Below are positions 23,184 to 33,263 of a stretch of 64,000 bases of DNA, piece by piece. This stretch comes from Roridomyces roridus (lineage: Eukaryota > Basidiomycota > Agaricomycetes > Agaricales > Mycenaceae). The notes beneath the pieces were generated by a model that was not told the DNA's origin, did no database searches, and was given only the letters and a program-made list of their open reading frames with translations. The position numbers were made by a program, and so were the translations under genes. Where the stretch lies: NCBI GenBank assembly GCA_029378245.1, contig JARKIF010000008.1:1674001-1738000 (forward strand), given 5' to 3'. Every line of letters starts with the position of its first letter. The stretch's first letter is position 1.

Positions 23184-26051
23184 ATGCGATTATTTGCCCT
23201 ATCCTCCATCTTAATTCTTGGCTCAGTCGCGGCCTCCAAGCGAAACTACGAGACACACAATTTCTACGTGATTGAACACGACGCTCGGCATGCTTCGCTG
23301 GCGAGCGTCTCCGCAGCCCTCGGCGTAGAGGTCGTCGAACGCGCAGGAGAGCTGCCTAACCACTATCTCGTGCGGGCACCCAGTTTCTCTGGAGAGTTGG
23401 GTAGCAGATCAGAGCAACGAGATCGTGTGCTGGACGCTCTTGCTCGCCTCAGGGCCCGGTCACACCTTGCGGCTCGCGGTGACGAGGAGGCACGGGCAGG
23501 CGACGCTGTCAAATACATCTCGCGACAGACTCTACGACAACGCGTCAAGCGAGCGCCGATTCCACAGGAGCCTGCAGAAGATGCCCGGGCTGTTGCTCAG
23601 CGTCTGGGCATCACGGATCCTCTGTTCGATAAGCAGTGGCATTTGGTGCGTGCTTCAAGTTGCGCTTGCAGACCTTTTTTTTCATGTTTTACAGGTCAAT
23701 GAAGAGGCTCCCGAGCACTCGATGAATGTAATTCCAATCTGGGAGATGGGATATACCGGCGAAGGGGTCATCACTTCTTTCGTCGACGACGGGCTGGACT
23801 ATACCTCAGAGGACCTCAAAGACAATTTCGTGCGTCGAGTCTTGGCCTTGCGCGGCGTGCGCAAAATCTCACTATTTCGCAGGCAGCCGAGTTTTCGTAC
23901 GATTTCAACGACCACGAGTCACTGCCCACACCCAAACTGCCCGAAGACACTCACGGTACGCGATGTGCCGGTCAAGTTGCTGCCGGCAAGAACAATGCCT
24001 GTGGTCTTGGCATTGCATACGACTCCAAAGTCGCTGCAGTACGCATCCTCTCTGGACCCATTTCGGACGTCGACGAGGCTGCGTCTCTCAATTACGGCTT
24101 CCAGGTTTGCCCCTTTCTCGCGTGTCATTTCCTCGTATTTATCTGCTGCAGAACGTCTCCATTTACAGTTGCTCATGGGGGCCACCAGGTATTACCACCG
24201 TTTTCTTCCCAGACACTATAAATAATGTGTCCAGACAATGGGCGCGTGATGGAGGGGCCGGATTTTTTGATAGACAAGGCAGTCTTGAATGGAATCAACT
24301 ATGGACGCGGCGGTAAAGGGTGAGTCATCGACACTAGTCTCTATATCCTCTTCTGATATCCTTTAGGTCGGTCTTTGTGTTTGCGAGCGGTAATGGAGCT
24401 GCATCTGGCGACCAATGCAACTTCGACGGATATACGAACAGCATCTACTCCGTCACCGTCTCTGCTGTCGACCACAAAGGCTTGCGCCCCTATTATTCCG
24501 AGGCTTGCACGGCGAATATGGTTGCCGCCTACTCTTCTGGCAGTGGTAAAGCCATTGTATGTCCCTTCATCTTTGAAAATCTATATCTCATCTCTTCGTC
24601 AAGACAACGACTGATAAAGGGAGTAACAAATGCGCTTCTAGCCACGGAGGAACCTCTGCCGCTGCCCCAAACGCTGCCGGCGTGTTTGCCTTGGCTCTCG
24701 AGGCCAGGTGCGGGTCTTTGCTTTGATACATTATTTTCGCTAATTTCGGAATAGACCTGACCTCACGTGGCGCGATATTCAGCATCTCTGCGTCGAGAAC
24801 GCCCGCGTAGTCAGCCCGGATGATGACGGATGGGAGACTGTGGCCGGCGGTCGCATGTACAACTCCAAGTTTGGTTATGGTGCACTGGACGGTCTGCGCT
24901 ATGTCCAAGCTGCACTGGATTGGAAACTTGTCAAGCCGCAGGCACGAATGCAGACGAGGACTGTTCAAATCGAGGACGGAATGATGAACCCGATGGGAAG
25001 CTACTCCGGTGGCCAGTTCATCGAAGCCGATGGGGTGACCAGCTCGATTGGAGTCAAATGGGATATGCTGCAGGACGCCAACTTTGAGCTACTAGAACAT
25101 ATCGTTATCAGAGTTTGGATCGATCATACCCGTCGGGGGGATGTTCAGGTCGAGCTCACCAGTCCAGGAGGAATCACGAGTGTCTTGGCAGAGCCTCGCA
25201 GGGCTGATAATGCCAACACCGGCTTTCCGGGGTGGGATTTCATGACGGTCAAACATTGGTGAGTTTTCCCAACCTCTACTGAAACTGCGGTTTAATGCTT
25301 TGCAAGGGGCGAGGAAATGATAGGCGATTGGACACTCAAGGTGTCAGACCAGGCTTCCGCGGCCAACAATGGGAGTTTCCTTGGGTGGAACATGGTTTTC
25401 TGGGGCTCAGTTATCGACGCTTCAAAAGCAGTTCTCTACGACGTTTCGCATGAAGATCCTGTGCTTCCTCCTCATGAGGAACCTCAGCCTCTTCCTCCGA
25501 CCACCGCGACCAACACCAAAACTTATGCCAAGCCAACGATTTTCCTGACCTCCGAAGAGAGTGGCAGCAGTAGCACTGTTGCGGCAACGCCGGAGCCGAC
25601 GGATCATGATGAAGAAGATATAGCCGAACCCGCCGCTGACGATCATGAGGACTCGGATCACGAAGTTGCCGATGCTCTACACAGCGAGCAGCGTAAAGTG
25701 GTGGCCGGGATCGTGTTCATCGTGGCGCTCATATCCTCTGTCGGCGGGGTCTTCATTTGGCGGAGGCGCTCGAACAAGTCACCGTACATTACCCTCCAGG
25801 AGGGACGGGCCATGCCCATGTCTGACACTGGTCGTTCAGCGCTGGCTGCTGATGGGAATGACTCGGATGAAGAGGCGGACGAGCGGACGGGGCTTCGGAG
25901 TGGCCCGTATCAGCATCATCAAGGGTTCCATTCTGGGTTCTTGGATGACGATGAGGAGGAGGCGCACGAGTACCCGCCGTCGCGATCTCCGGGACGGGTT
26001 TCTCCTGCGTATCGTGATGAGGCTGAGACGCAGAGGCCGAGCGAGACATAA
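23184..26051 (+). CDS. kex2: Kexin-like proprotein convertase, copy 2
   Basis: This paralogue of the gene at 3004-6026 has the same layout. It has a signal (MRLFALSSILILGSVAAS), a propeptide ending RQRVKRAP (Lys-Arg at 122-123), and catalytic Asp in SFVDDGLDYTSEDL, His in PEDTHGTRCAGQ and Ser in SHGGTSAAAPNAAG. FASGNGAASGDQCNFDGYT and the P domain (YNSKFGYGALDGLRYVQAAL to GSFLGWNMVFWGS) follow. After a Ser/Thr/Pro/acidic stalk comes one membrane span (VVAGIVFIVALISSVGGVF), then IWRRRS and an acidic tail. Introns fall at the same places as in copy 1, for example before VNEEAPEHSMN and inside GSGKAI, so the whole gene was duplicated rather than retroposed. The frame is intact throughout. The tails diverge more than the catalytic cores, so the two may differ in sorting. 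Confidence 0.93.
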
Positions 26052-26941
26052 ATTTTCTTGTCTGCGTTGTACAGTATATGTTTAAGTTATTTGGATTTAA
26101 TTTTTGCTTCTAGGCGATCGGGTCTCGTGGAAGACTGTGAATCCGCGGCCATGCAAGATACCATCCATTTCGTCTCACCACAGCCTGGATACATGACCCA
26201 GGTGAGATCATTCTGTACCATCCGCCTCCGCTGCGGAGCGATCTTTCCCGCGCGAGTTCCGCTTTGCAAAGATGGAGAGAACCAGTCCGAGCGATGCAAC
26301 TATGCGCAAGATCAAGATTCTGACAGTCGCGCTATGTGGGCGGCGCGCGGCGCGGGCGGTTACTTGTTGTGGTAGGGGGGAGAAGACCTTCTAATCCTAC
26401 AGGTGTCGAGGAATGATTGTACCTCGGTTCCATCGCTCAACACGGTGGCCATCATTTGAGCGCGTTAGAGATTGCGCAGCGCACCTCCTTCGGCATCCAA
26501 GCCCACGTCGGCATTTGCATGGAGCGCGGCTTTCCTGCGTTTCACCACCAATAAGTGTTTCCCATCTGGACCTCAGAAATATCGCGAAGAATACAACGCC
26601 TGGTTAGCCGTCCGAACAGGCGTTTGCGAAGGAGTGAGAGAAGGATGAGAAGGAGAAGGAGGAAAGGAAGAGGCGGAAGAATACGGCCGACTCTGAGTCG
26701 GATTGGACTGAAATTTGTTTGTTTGTTTGTGGGGAGCTGGCACGCATCGCTGCCATCAGCGGCACCCATGCCGACATCCATCACGGAGCGGTCCCAATAA
26801 GGCAGGTCTCGCCCCATACCCCACGTCGCTCCAAACCTTTCCTTGACTTTCCCTGTGCGAAATTGTCTTCACTACAAGAAAGTCTTGTTTGCGAGACTAC
26901 TTTGTGGATTGTGTTTCACCGAAACTGTCTAGTTCTCTTCC
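26052..26941. other. Intergenic region with a promoter-like repeat copy
   Basis: About 890 bases lie between the Kex2 copy 2 stop and the RNase III gene. The first part holds a diverged copy of the promoter of the cysteine-rich gene at 29165 (see 26136-26300). Around 26630-26690 the plus strand is purine-rich (GAGAAGGAGAAGGAGG type), and a short TTTG microsatellite lies near 26716. No coding frame is supported. Confidence 0.5.
26136..26300 (+). repeat. Diverged second copy of the cysteine-rich-gene promoter, lacking the TATA box
   Basis: This segment aligns with 28864-29115 upstream of the gene at 29165. Both share GCGGCCATGCAAGA, CCATTTCGTCTCACCA, then GTGAGATCATTCTGTACCAT, CCGCCTCCGCTGCGG and AGATGGAGAGAACC. 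Exactly where the other copy reads TATAAAGGCC, this copy runs straight into AGTCCGA. No signal peptide or cysteine-rich exon follows. It may be the remnant of a lost family member. Confidence 0.8.
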
Positions 26942-28577
26942 ATGACTCGTCGTACGCCTGTAGAAGCGGTGGCACACATTTTGCCCGAGTCGCACATTCT
27001 ACGCGACCCCATCAAGTCCAGGGAGAAAGCAAAGTTGGGCTCTCCCCCGGAAAAGCTGCTCAAGCAGCTGGATTCTCGGTGGACGCCTTTAGAGATCCCT
27101 TATCCCGTGTTCCCATCCATTTACCCGCCCGAGTTTCCCCCTTTGCTTGACGCAACAGCGATAGAGACGGTCTACACCACTGGGGAAAACGCTGCATTCG
27201 AGTGGCTGGGCGATGCTATAATTCGAGTAGCGTTGAACTTGTGCGTGTTTCGCTCAACGAGAGCCTCGCGGGCGACGATAGACCAGGTCCCTCCTTCCGT
27301 TTTTTTACATGAAACTGTTCTTATTCCTCTAGGGGATCGTCGGGAACCTTGTTGCTACGACTTTCTTGGCGCATGTCGCCCTTTTGTACGGAATACAGTT
27401 GCACGATTATATGCCGGCGTCTGAGATACCTGGGATGGAACGCATCTGTGACATCTTCGAATCGTTTGTCGGAGCACTGGCTATACACTCAGGTGCGTTT
27501 TCAAATAGTCTCCCGCAGTCAGACTGTAGTATCTCCTCTTTGAGTGGGGGGATGTCGTCGATATACAGTTTCCAAAGGCGTATCTCATCGGTTCCAATTT
27601 GACTACCCCTGTAGGCTTTTCCAAAGTCCTCGAACCGCTTTGTCTTCTCTTCGCGCCCTGGGCTGAAAAACTCTGCGAGGCTGATTCTTCCTCCTCGTCC
27701 CCCGAGGTCGGCAGGAGGGTGCGGGATAAATACCAATTTGCACTACGGAGACTTGCAGGTGTATCACCCGCGCCATTGAAACCACTAAATCTACAGCCTC
27801 TGGAGTCGAATTCCTCGGCATGGTGCATTCCCCGCTTGGCCGATCCTTCGGAATTGTTAACCGCTCACATGCGTGGCTGGCGGACGCTTGACAGCTCTGG
27901 CGTTGAACTCCCACCGAACTATCCTCCACCGGTGCCCGCGGTCGAGTCATCACACCTGCGACTATGGACTGAAGCGTTGACCGACGTGCATTGTCGTCTA
28001 TACTTCGGAACCGAAGTTGGCTCCAATCATCGGTATCGGGCGGTTGGCGAAAGTCTGTACGCTTTGGCAGTCACGACGTTGGCGATTGACCATGCACCCG
28101 CGCATTCGCCCGCGCAGTTGAACGTCAGTCGCTTTTCTCACTATACTGTCTCTATTCATGACCGGCAGGAACTCCGGATCGAATGCACCAACAAAGATTT
28201 GGTAGCTCGCCTAGGATTAATCCTAAACCTCCATGCGAACCTTCGCGTCTTGCGCATAGTTGACGAGGCCGATTGGGTCGCACCTAACCGAGTGGCCACC
28301 GCCTTCTATGCTGTTGTGGCAGTCGTCTATCTACAAACTGGTGAGCGCACGAGTTTTGTCCCACCTGGATGTCATTGATATATCGTCAGACTGGTCTACG
28401 TTGATGGCATGGCTCGGGGAGCTGCTCTCTCCGTGGGTCGACGCTGCGGCGCAGCGTCGTTTGAGAGCTAGCTCTGGAGCGGAAAAACAGCTGGTCGGAA
28501 CGCCTCCAGGCAACCTCGGAGGATCCCACAGGTGTTCGAGCGTGTTATCTTACAACGGTGCCCAAGTCTCGTCGTAA
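26942..28577 (+). CDS. RNase III protein with one intact and one degenerate RNase III-like domain
   Basis: Five exons (26942-27244, 27333-27492, 27615-28123, 28169-28340, 28390-28577) give about 443 residues in one frame. The first domain runs LLDATAIETVYTTGENAAFE to VGALAIHSG. It keeps all four acidic positions of the RNase III active site: E and D in FEWLGDAII, and D and E in CDIFESFVGA. A second block (LRLWTEALTDVHCRL, YRAVGESLYALAVTTLAIDH, PNRVATAFYAVVAVVYLQTG) follows the same pattern, with GES in place of GDS and AFYAV replacing the DxxE signature. It is probably a non-catalytic RNase III-like fold. No helicase, PAZ or dsRNA-binding domain is seen. Known relatives include Dicer C termini and mitochondrial L44-type proteins. 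A role in RNA processing is inferred; the second domain may serve for pairing. Confidence 0.78.
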
Positions 28578-28860
28578 TCACAAAACTCGGTTCGTACCAG
28601 TTGACTCATTGTCTGCATGACGCTGAATGCATCGTAGGTCAAGAGTCGCGGGACGCATGGGTATGCACGCCGCGTAGTATCAAATCTTCTCGATTTTATT
28701 GTACTTTCTTGGACCAAATGATGTAATTACATAGTCAAGGTGACTCTTCTTTGCGCACATTTTCCATGGACCCACCAAAGCCTCAGCGCAAACGCGAACA
28801 CCAGGCGTCCTGGGACCTCCAAAACCCGTTAAGTTATAGATAGGGTGGAGATCGATCAGG
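28578..28860. other. Intergenic region upstream of the promoter repeat
   Basis: No coding frame is supported here. It follows the RNase III gene stop and precedes the promoter repeat of the cysteine-rich gene at 29165. Confidence 0.4.
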
Positions 28861-29115
28861 TCTCTGAATCCACGCGCGGCCATGCAAGACTCACTCACTA
28901 AGACTCATCCATTTCGTCTCACCAATCCCACCGATCATCCCACCGATCATCCCATGGGACATGTTATTTCCATTAACGAAACGCTCTCGTCTCACCACAG
29001 CTTGGATATGAGACTCAAGTGAGATCATTCTGTACCATCCGCCTCCGCTGCGGCGCGATCGAGTTCCGCTTCGGAAAGATGGAGAGAACCTATAAAGGCC
29101 AGTCCGAATCGCCCT
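28861..29115 (+). promoter_or_regulatory. Promoter of the cysteine-rich secreted gene, with TATA box
   Basis: A TATAAAG box lies at 29091-29097, 74 bases before the ATG at 29165. Upstream is the block shared with 26136-26300. A short direct repeat (CCCACCGATCAT twice, about 28928-28951) and roughly 70 extra bases interrupt the shared block here. A strong TATA box is unusual beside the TATA-less compact genes around it and suits inducible expression. Confidence 0.65.
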
Positions 29116-29164
29116 TTCTCTGCAAGCAAGCAAGCAGCTTCTTCTCCTCCCTCTCAACTCAAAA

Positions 29165-30104
29165 ATGCACTTCTCCTTGCATCTCATCTCGACCGTGGCT
29201 CTCGCAATCCTTTCGACTGGCGTTGTCGCAGTTCCCAAGTAATTATTGGACCGATTGAACCCTGTGCCGAAAACTTATGTTGCGTCCTCAGGCCGGAGGG
29301 TGTTGGGGCCGTCGATATCTCTGGGCGCAGCACCTGCTATTCAGGCCGTTACTACGGACCCAAGGGTTGTACTAACTGTCCCAAAGGTTCCTATTCGTCG
29401 ATGTACCTCCCTTGCCCCGTTGACTTGAAGTGCAGGTTACTCTTGCAGTGGAAATGGAGACCCGCAGGCTTGCGGCGCGGGGACGTTTCAAAACAGTGAG
29501 CATAGGCATGTCGGTGGTTTTTGCTAGCGCTGACGGCACGCCAACTTCAGCCACTGGCAAGAACTTTTGTTACTCGACCGAGCCGGGAACATACCAGCCC
29601 AACTCGGGCCAGAATAGTAGCATCCCGTGTCCCAAGGGGAGGTATCAACCCTGTAGGTTTTTTCTCAATTTGATTATCCACGGCGATTGAGGACTTTTTG
29701 CCAACAGATTCGCAACAGACGTTCTGCTATGGTGCTCCGACTGGCCGGTTCCAGAACCTGTTTGTCGTCGATTTGCACTTGTGTCGTCCTGGACTAACCC
29801 GTCCACAGCACTGGCCAGGCGACCGTATGCGGCGTCTGCTGTGGTTGGTACACGGACAAGGTGGACTCGGCGCAGAACCCGCAGCTCACTGGGGCGAACA
29901 TCCACAAATGTCCTGCCAAGACGCCTTACTCGGGTTCCTCGTCGGGAGATGGTGCGAGTGGTTGTTCTGCGCAGCCCAAGGGGTGTGTTCCCATGAAAAC
30001 TTGTGTCGAGGCCGCGAATGGCACTTGCCGTGAGTTTTTCTTGAGGCGAACTTGTTCCATGCGCTGATATTGTTTCGATAGCGGACCAGACGTTCTCAGG
30101 ATAG
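29165..30104 (+). CDS. Small secreted cysteine-rich protein with CCGW signature (family member 1)
   Basis: The product starts MHFSLHLISTVALAILSTGV with a signal peptide ending near VAVPK. Short exons follow with Cys/Gly/Tyr-rich repeats (TCYSGRYYGPKGCTNCPKG, PGTYQPNSGQNSSIPCPKG), then QTFCYGAPTGRFQN and TGQATVCGVCCGWYTDK. The end is KTCVEAANGTC, spliced to PDQTFSG and TAG. The repeats resemble ephrin-receptor-like GCC2/GCC3 modules. The C-terminal domain, with its CxxCCGW motif, is shared with the four genes on the inverted duplication. The last intron falls just after the final NGTC, as in the relatives. The middle exons around 29420-29560 are approximate. Function unknown; a secreted effector, wall or mating-related protein are all possible. 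Confidence 0.72.
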
Positions 30105-30259
30105 GGTCTCGACAATGATTGCTTCGTCTTCCCCTCATATCTTGTACTTGAGCCGCCTCCACTTGTAAAATAACCCTGTATTGCATCTGTATCGTCAAAC
30201 TTGTATTTTGTGCTTCGAATGCCAGGTTTTTACACCGAGACGTGATTGTCGCTCGTTAT

Positions 30260-30804
30260 TCAGACTCCCTCCCCGTCCTTGGCCAAAATCTCTTCAACAC
30301 GCCGTACCTTGCCCTCATTGCCGGTACCTGGAGCCAGTGCGCGATCGACGCGAGTGCCAATTCTAATATCTGTAGCAATCCGCGGGGCTCCCTTGGCATG
30401 TACAGCGGCATGACAATCGTGGATGGCCTGTGAAACGGCGCGCCATGGTCCTTCTATCGGGGCTGGGTGATTAGTGACTCCCTTGACCAGCAGAACAGGT
30501 GGGCCTGCCTAAATTAGTGCCGTAGCCGCTGTGCGATGCTCTTGGTCTTCTGTGGGAATCCAAGTGAACCGGACTCACTGCATCTGGAGGGAGGAAGATT
30601 AGAAAGAACCAGTGATAGTTGCAAGGATTCACGCACTTTGTATTGGAGACCCGATTTCTCAAGGACGCGTTGACATTCTGCGATGTATTCTGCGACAGAC
30701 GGTTCGCCTGTGCCCATAGGGATCAAGCAAAAGTCTTTGACTGGTGAGTTTCGTGCAAGTGTCGGAGGATGCAGAGTACCTGCAACGGCGTAGAGGTCGT
30801 CCAT
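30260..30804 (-). CDS. ecm15: UPF0045/Ecm15-like protein (MTH1187/YkoF family)
   Basis: This is a small protein of about 114 residues assembled from five exons. It starts MDDLYAVA, joined to VKDFCLIPMGTGEPSVAEYI and AECQRVLEKSGLQYK, then MHGYGTNL, EGPWRAVSQAIHDCHAAVHA, KGAPRIATDIRIGTRVD, and ends EEILAKDGEGV. The motifs C-x-I/V-P-x-GTG, HGYGT, EGPW and RIATDIRIGTR are those of the UPF0045 family, which binds thiamin-like ligands in some bacteria; yeast Ecm15 has no firmly known role. The GTN-L / EGPW junction requires a GC-AG intron at 30454-30508. The ATG at 30804 was chosen over one at 30840 because family proteins start close to the first strand. It is convergent with the cysteine-rich gene before it and divergent from the EH-like gene. 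Confidence 0.85.
30454..30508 (-). other. GC-AG intron in the ecm15-like gene
   Basis: On the minus strand the exon ends AATTTAG at 30509, and the intron begins GCAGGC and ends CGATAG. Splicing here joins GTNL to EGPW exactly as in the family. Downstream GT dinucleotides would insert residues inside this conserved junction. Confidence 0.7.
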
Positions 30805-30891
30805 GGTGGTGGTGAGAGAGACCGGGCCGACGCGTCCCAATTAGGGCGTCATCAGTGCGCGTACACTATTTGTCACTCCACTCCTCCCTTG

Positions 30892-32204
30892 ATGCCGACC
30901 AGTTCAGTCCAGTCGCGCATCAGTGCCTTTGAGTCGCTCTCCAGCCAGCGACCACCACTGCAGACGCCCCTCTCTCCACGCGTCATTCCATCCACGCCTC
31001 CTCGGACGTCACCTTCCCCGTCTCCACCCAATCTCGGACGTAAATCGTCTCTTCTGGACCTCAAGATCGACTTGAAGGATTGGGTGCTGGACGATGGCTC
31101 ACCACCGAGGTCCAATGGTTTCAGAACCGCATCTGACGATGATGCTCTCATCCATTTCTCTCCCCCGAAACCGTCCGCGTTCAAAGGCAAGGCCCCGCCA
31201 TTACCGCCGCGGAAACCATCGTTGGCTTCTCTAAAGTCTAACGTGTCTTCGGCGTCACTGCCAATAAATCCCAGCACCCCGACTCACCCTCCAAACCGCC
31301 GTGGTGACTCGTTGACTGTGGAGCATACATACCCACCCCCTCTGGATCTTACGCCTGGTCGTGGCCATACACACGCCTCCTCCGTTTCCTCCTTCCATTC
31401 CGTGTCCTTGTCCGACAGCTCTCCGAGCCCCCAAACTGCTACATTCTCGCAGCACACAACGGGCAGCTCGGGCGAGTCGTTTGAGGAGTTATCAGCCTCG
31501 ACAGCGCTCGCGAGCCCCAAAACTGCTGCTCTCATTTCTCAGGATTGGGAAAGGGCAATGGCGCAGCGGAAGCCTCCAAAGCTTCCTGCACGCCCCACAC
31601 CTCCTACTACTACCATTACCACTACACCGCCCCCCGCTCGGCGGCCTGCACCTCCACCACCCCCGTCACTATCATCCGACCGTGCTTCCATAGCGTCCGT
31701 TTCTTCTGCTTCCAGTAGAAAGTCCGTGCATTCAACCACGGCTCTGACTGCGCGACCAACACCCATACCACTTGGGCCACGGAGGCGCTACGACGCCCTC
31801 TACACTTCTCTCTTTTCCACACATGCAAGTGCACCACGCCCTGCACTTCTCTCCGCCCCACGACGCCGAACGGCGGCTGGATGGCGTGGTCTATCCGTCG
31901 ACCTCACCTCTCCTGGCACTGAAACAGAAGAGGAAGAGGTGCAGGGACTTCCCGGCTCTGTCATCTGCATTCTGTGGTCGAGATCCCGGCTTCCGCGGGC
32001 TACTCTCTCTGCTATATGGTGTGTACTGCTGCATGGCGTTTTTTGCATTCGCTTATGCTTGGTAGGACGGAATGCGATCCGAGTCGAACAGGCGTGTTGG
32101 ATCGGGAAGCGTTCACACGCGGGATGTGGCGCATTGACGAGGAGCTCCGCCGGGCGGAGACGAGTCGATTGGGTGGTGCTGGTGGGCGAAGGGGGTTACG
32201 GTAA
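30892..32204 (+). CDS. Proline/serine-rich protein with C-terminal EH-like (EF-hand) domain
   Basis: A long first exon encodes about 360 residues of low-complexity Pro/Ser/Thr-rich sequence (MPTSSVQSRISAFESLSS; poly-Pro runs such as RRPAPPPPPSL). An intron at about 32018-32067 then joins LSAIW to TECDPSRTGVLDREAFTRGM and WRIDEELRRAETSRLG, ending GGRRGLR. The pattern IW-x-x-x-x-P-x-x-T-G-x-L-D-R-E-x-F is that of EH domains (paired EF hands that bind NPF peptides in endocytosis), with a GWRGLSVDL block before it. The Pro-rich part could bind SH3 domains. A role in endocytosis or actin patches is inferred. The stop TAA is at 32202-32204, about 95 bases before the inverted duplication begins. Confidence 0.7.
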
Positions 32205-32273
32205 CGTCATTACTTTGGGACTTTCATCTTGTATTTTTAGGCGCTGTCCGATGTTTTGCAGAGAAACCATTGT

Positions 32274-32342
32274 TTACTCGTGGCGAGCAGCGAGCGCAAG
32301 ACTGGAAGGCCCATGAGCGCGAATCTTGTCTGTAAACTTCAT
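32274..32342 (-). pseudogene. Truncated 5' fragment of the MTHFR gene
   Basis: From the ATG at 32342 the minus strand reads MKFTDKIRAHGPSS, identical to the start of the MTHFR gene at 39664. It then leaves homology (LALAARHE) and stops at 32274. The sequence upstream of this ATG also matches the intact gene's 5' flank. It marks the outer breakpoint of the left duplication arm and cannot encode an enzyme. Confidence 0.9.
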
Positions 32343-32467
32343 GCTCAAGGCGCGATTGTGATGGAGCAGCGCGCGTCAATTGATTTTCTCACACACACGT
32401 GTTCATCGCGAACCCAATTATGCATTCAACCCAAGTAAAATAAAGTAGATATGGTACATTGAGACGC

Positions 32468-33263
32468 TCAGTGGTCGCTGTTGCCAGCAGGGCAAGTCCC
32501 ATCAGCCGCCTCGCTGCAGGTCGAAGGAATCTCGCAGTCGATGGGCTGGTCGGTGCAGCCGTCGCCAGAGCCGGGGTAGGCGAAAGGCTTGTCGCCGGAG
32601 CATCTTGTCGCCTTGGTGTTCCCGTTGCCGACAGCGGCCCATCCACAGCACGTCAAACAGGTCTTGCTCTGGCCAGGGCTGGAAAGAAGCGTTAGAGTGA
32701 ACACGACGAGGCGACGAGGACGACGTACAGGCTCTGGAAAGCACCACCGGAGACCAAACGGTAGTCCCGAGCACCTGGGTCTGGAGAGCAGTGGGGTGAG
32801 ATCCCCGCACACAACAGAAAAAAAGGAAACTTACAGAGAACGTACGCTCCTCTAGGGGCCGGTTTGCAGCTCGCCTGGCCTTGCTCGTCTTGATAGTAAC
32901 CCGCGGGGCAGTTGGGGCAGACGGTGGTCGTGCCGTTGTCTGTGCAGAATCACGGTGAGGGCAGCGTTAGGACGTAGGACGTGACGACGTACTGGGATTG
33001 TATTGACCAGTGCCGCACTGGGAGTAGCTCTGGCCGTCGGGGCAGTAGTGACCAGGATCGCAAAGGTTGCAGCCGCCGTTGACGTTGGGATAGTATCCGG
33101 GGGAGCAGGGTGCGCGCGCCAACAGCCCGTGGGCAGGTCCTCTGCAGACGACGGTCAGTATCTCCACTGGCGGGACGCTGAAAAACACCTACTGAGGGAT
33201 GGCCTCGACGGTGGACAATACCATGAGAGCAGCAGCGACAAAAGACACAGAGAAAGAACGCAT
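32468..33263 (-). CDS. Small secreted cysteine-rich protein A, left copy
   Basis: The product starts MRSFSVSFVAAALMVLSTVE (signal peptide, cut near AIPQ). Cys/Gly/Tyr repeats follow: CSPGYYPNVNGGCNLC, PGHYCPDGQSYSQCGTGQYN, VCPNCPAGYYQDEQGQASC. Next are RDYRLVSGGAFQS, QSKTCLTCCGWAAVGNGN, CTDQPIDCEIPSTCSEAADG and TCPAGNSDH. About 185 residues come from five exons with 50-60 base introns. The repeats resemble TNFR/ephrin-receptor-like C-x-x-C-x-x-G-x-Y/F-C modules, and the end carries the family's CxxCCGW motif. It is nearly identical to the right copy at 38735-39530. It is divergent from gene B. Function unknown. Confidence 0.82.

Noticed and set aside
30242..30433. Open frame of 64 codons on the plus strand
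   Set aside because: It lies antisense to the last exons of the Ecm15-like gene, whose family motifs EGPW and RIATDIRIGTR explain the sequence.
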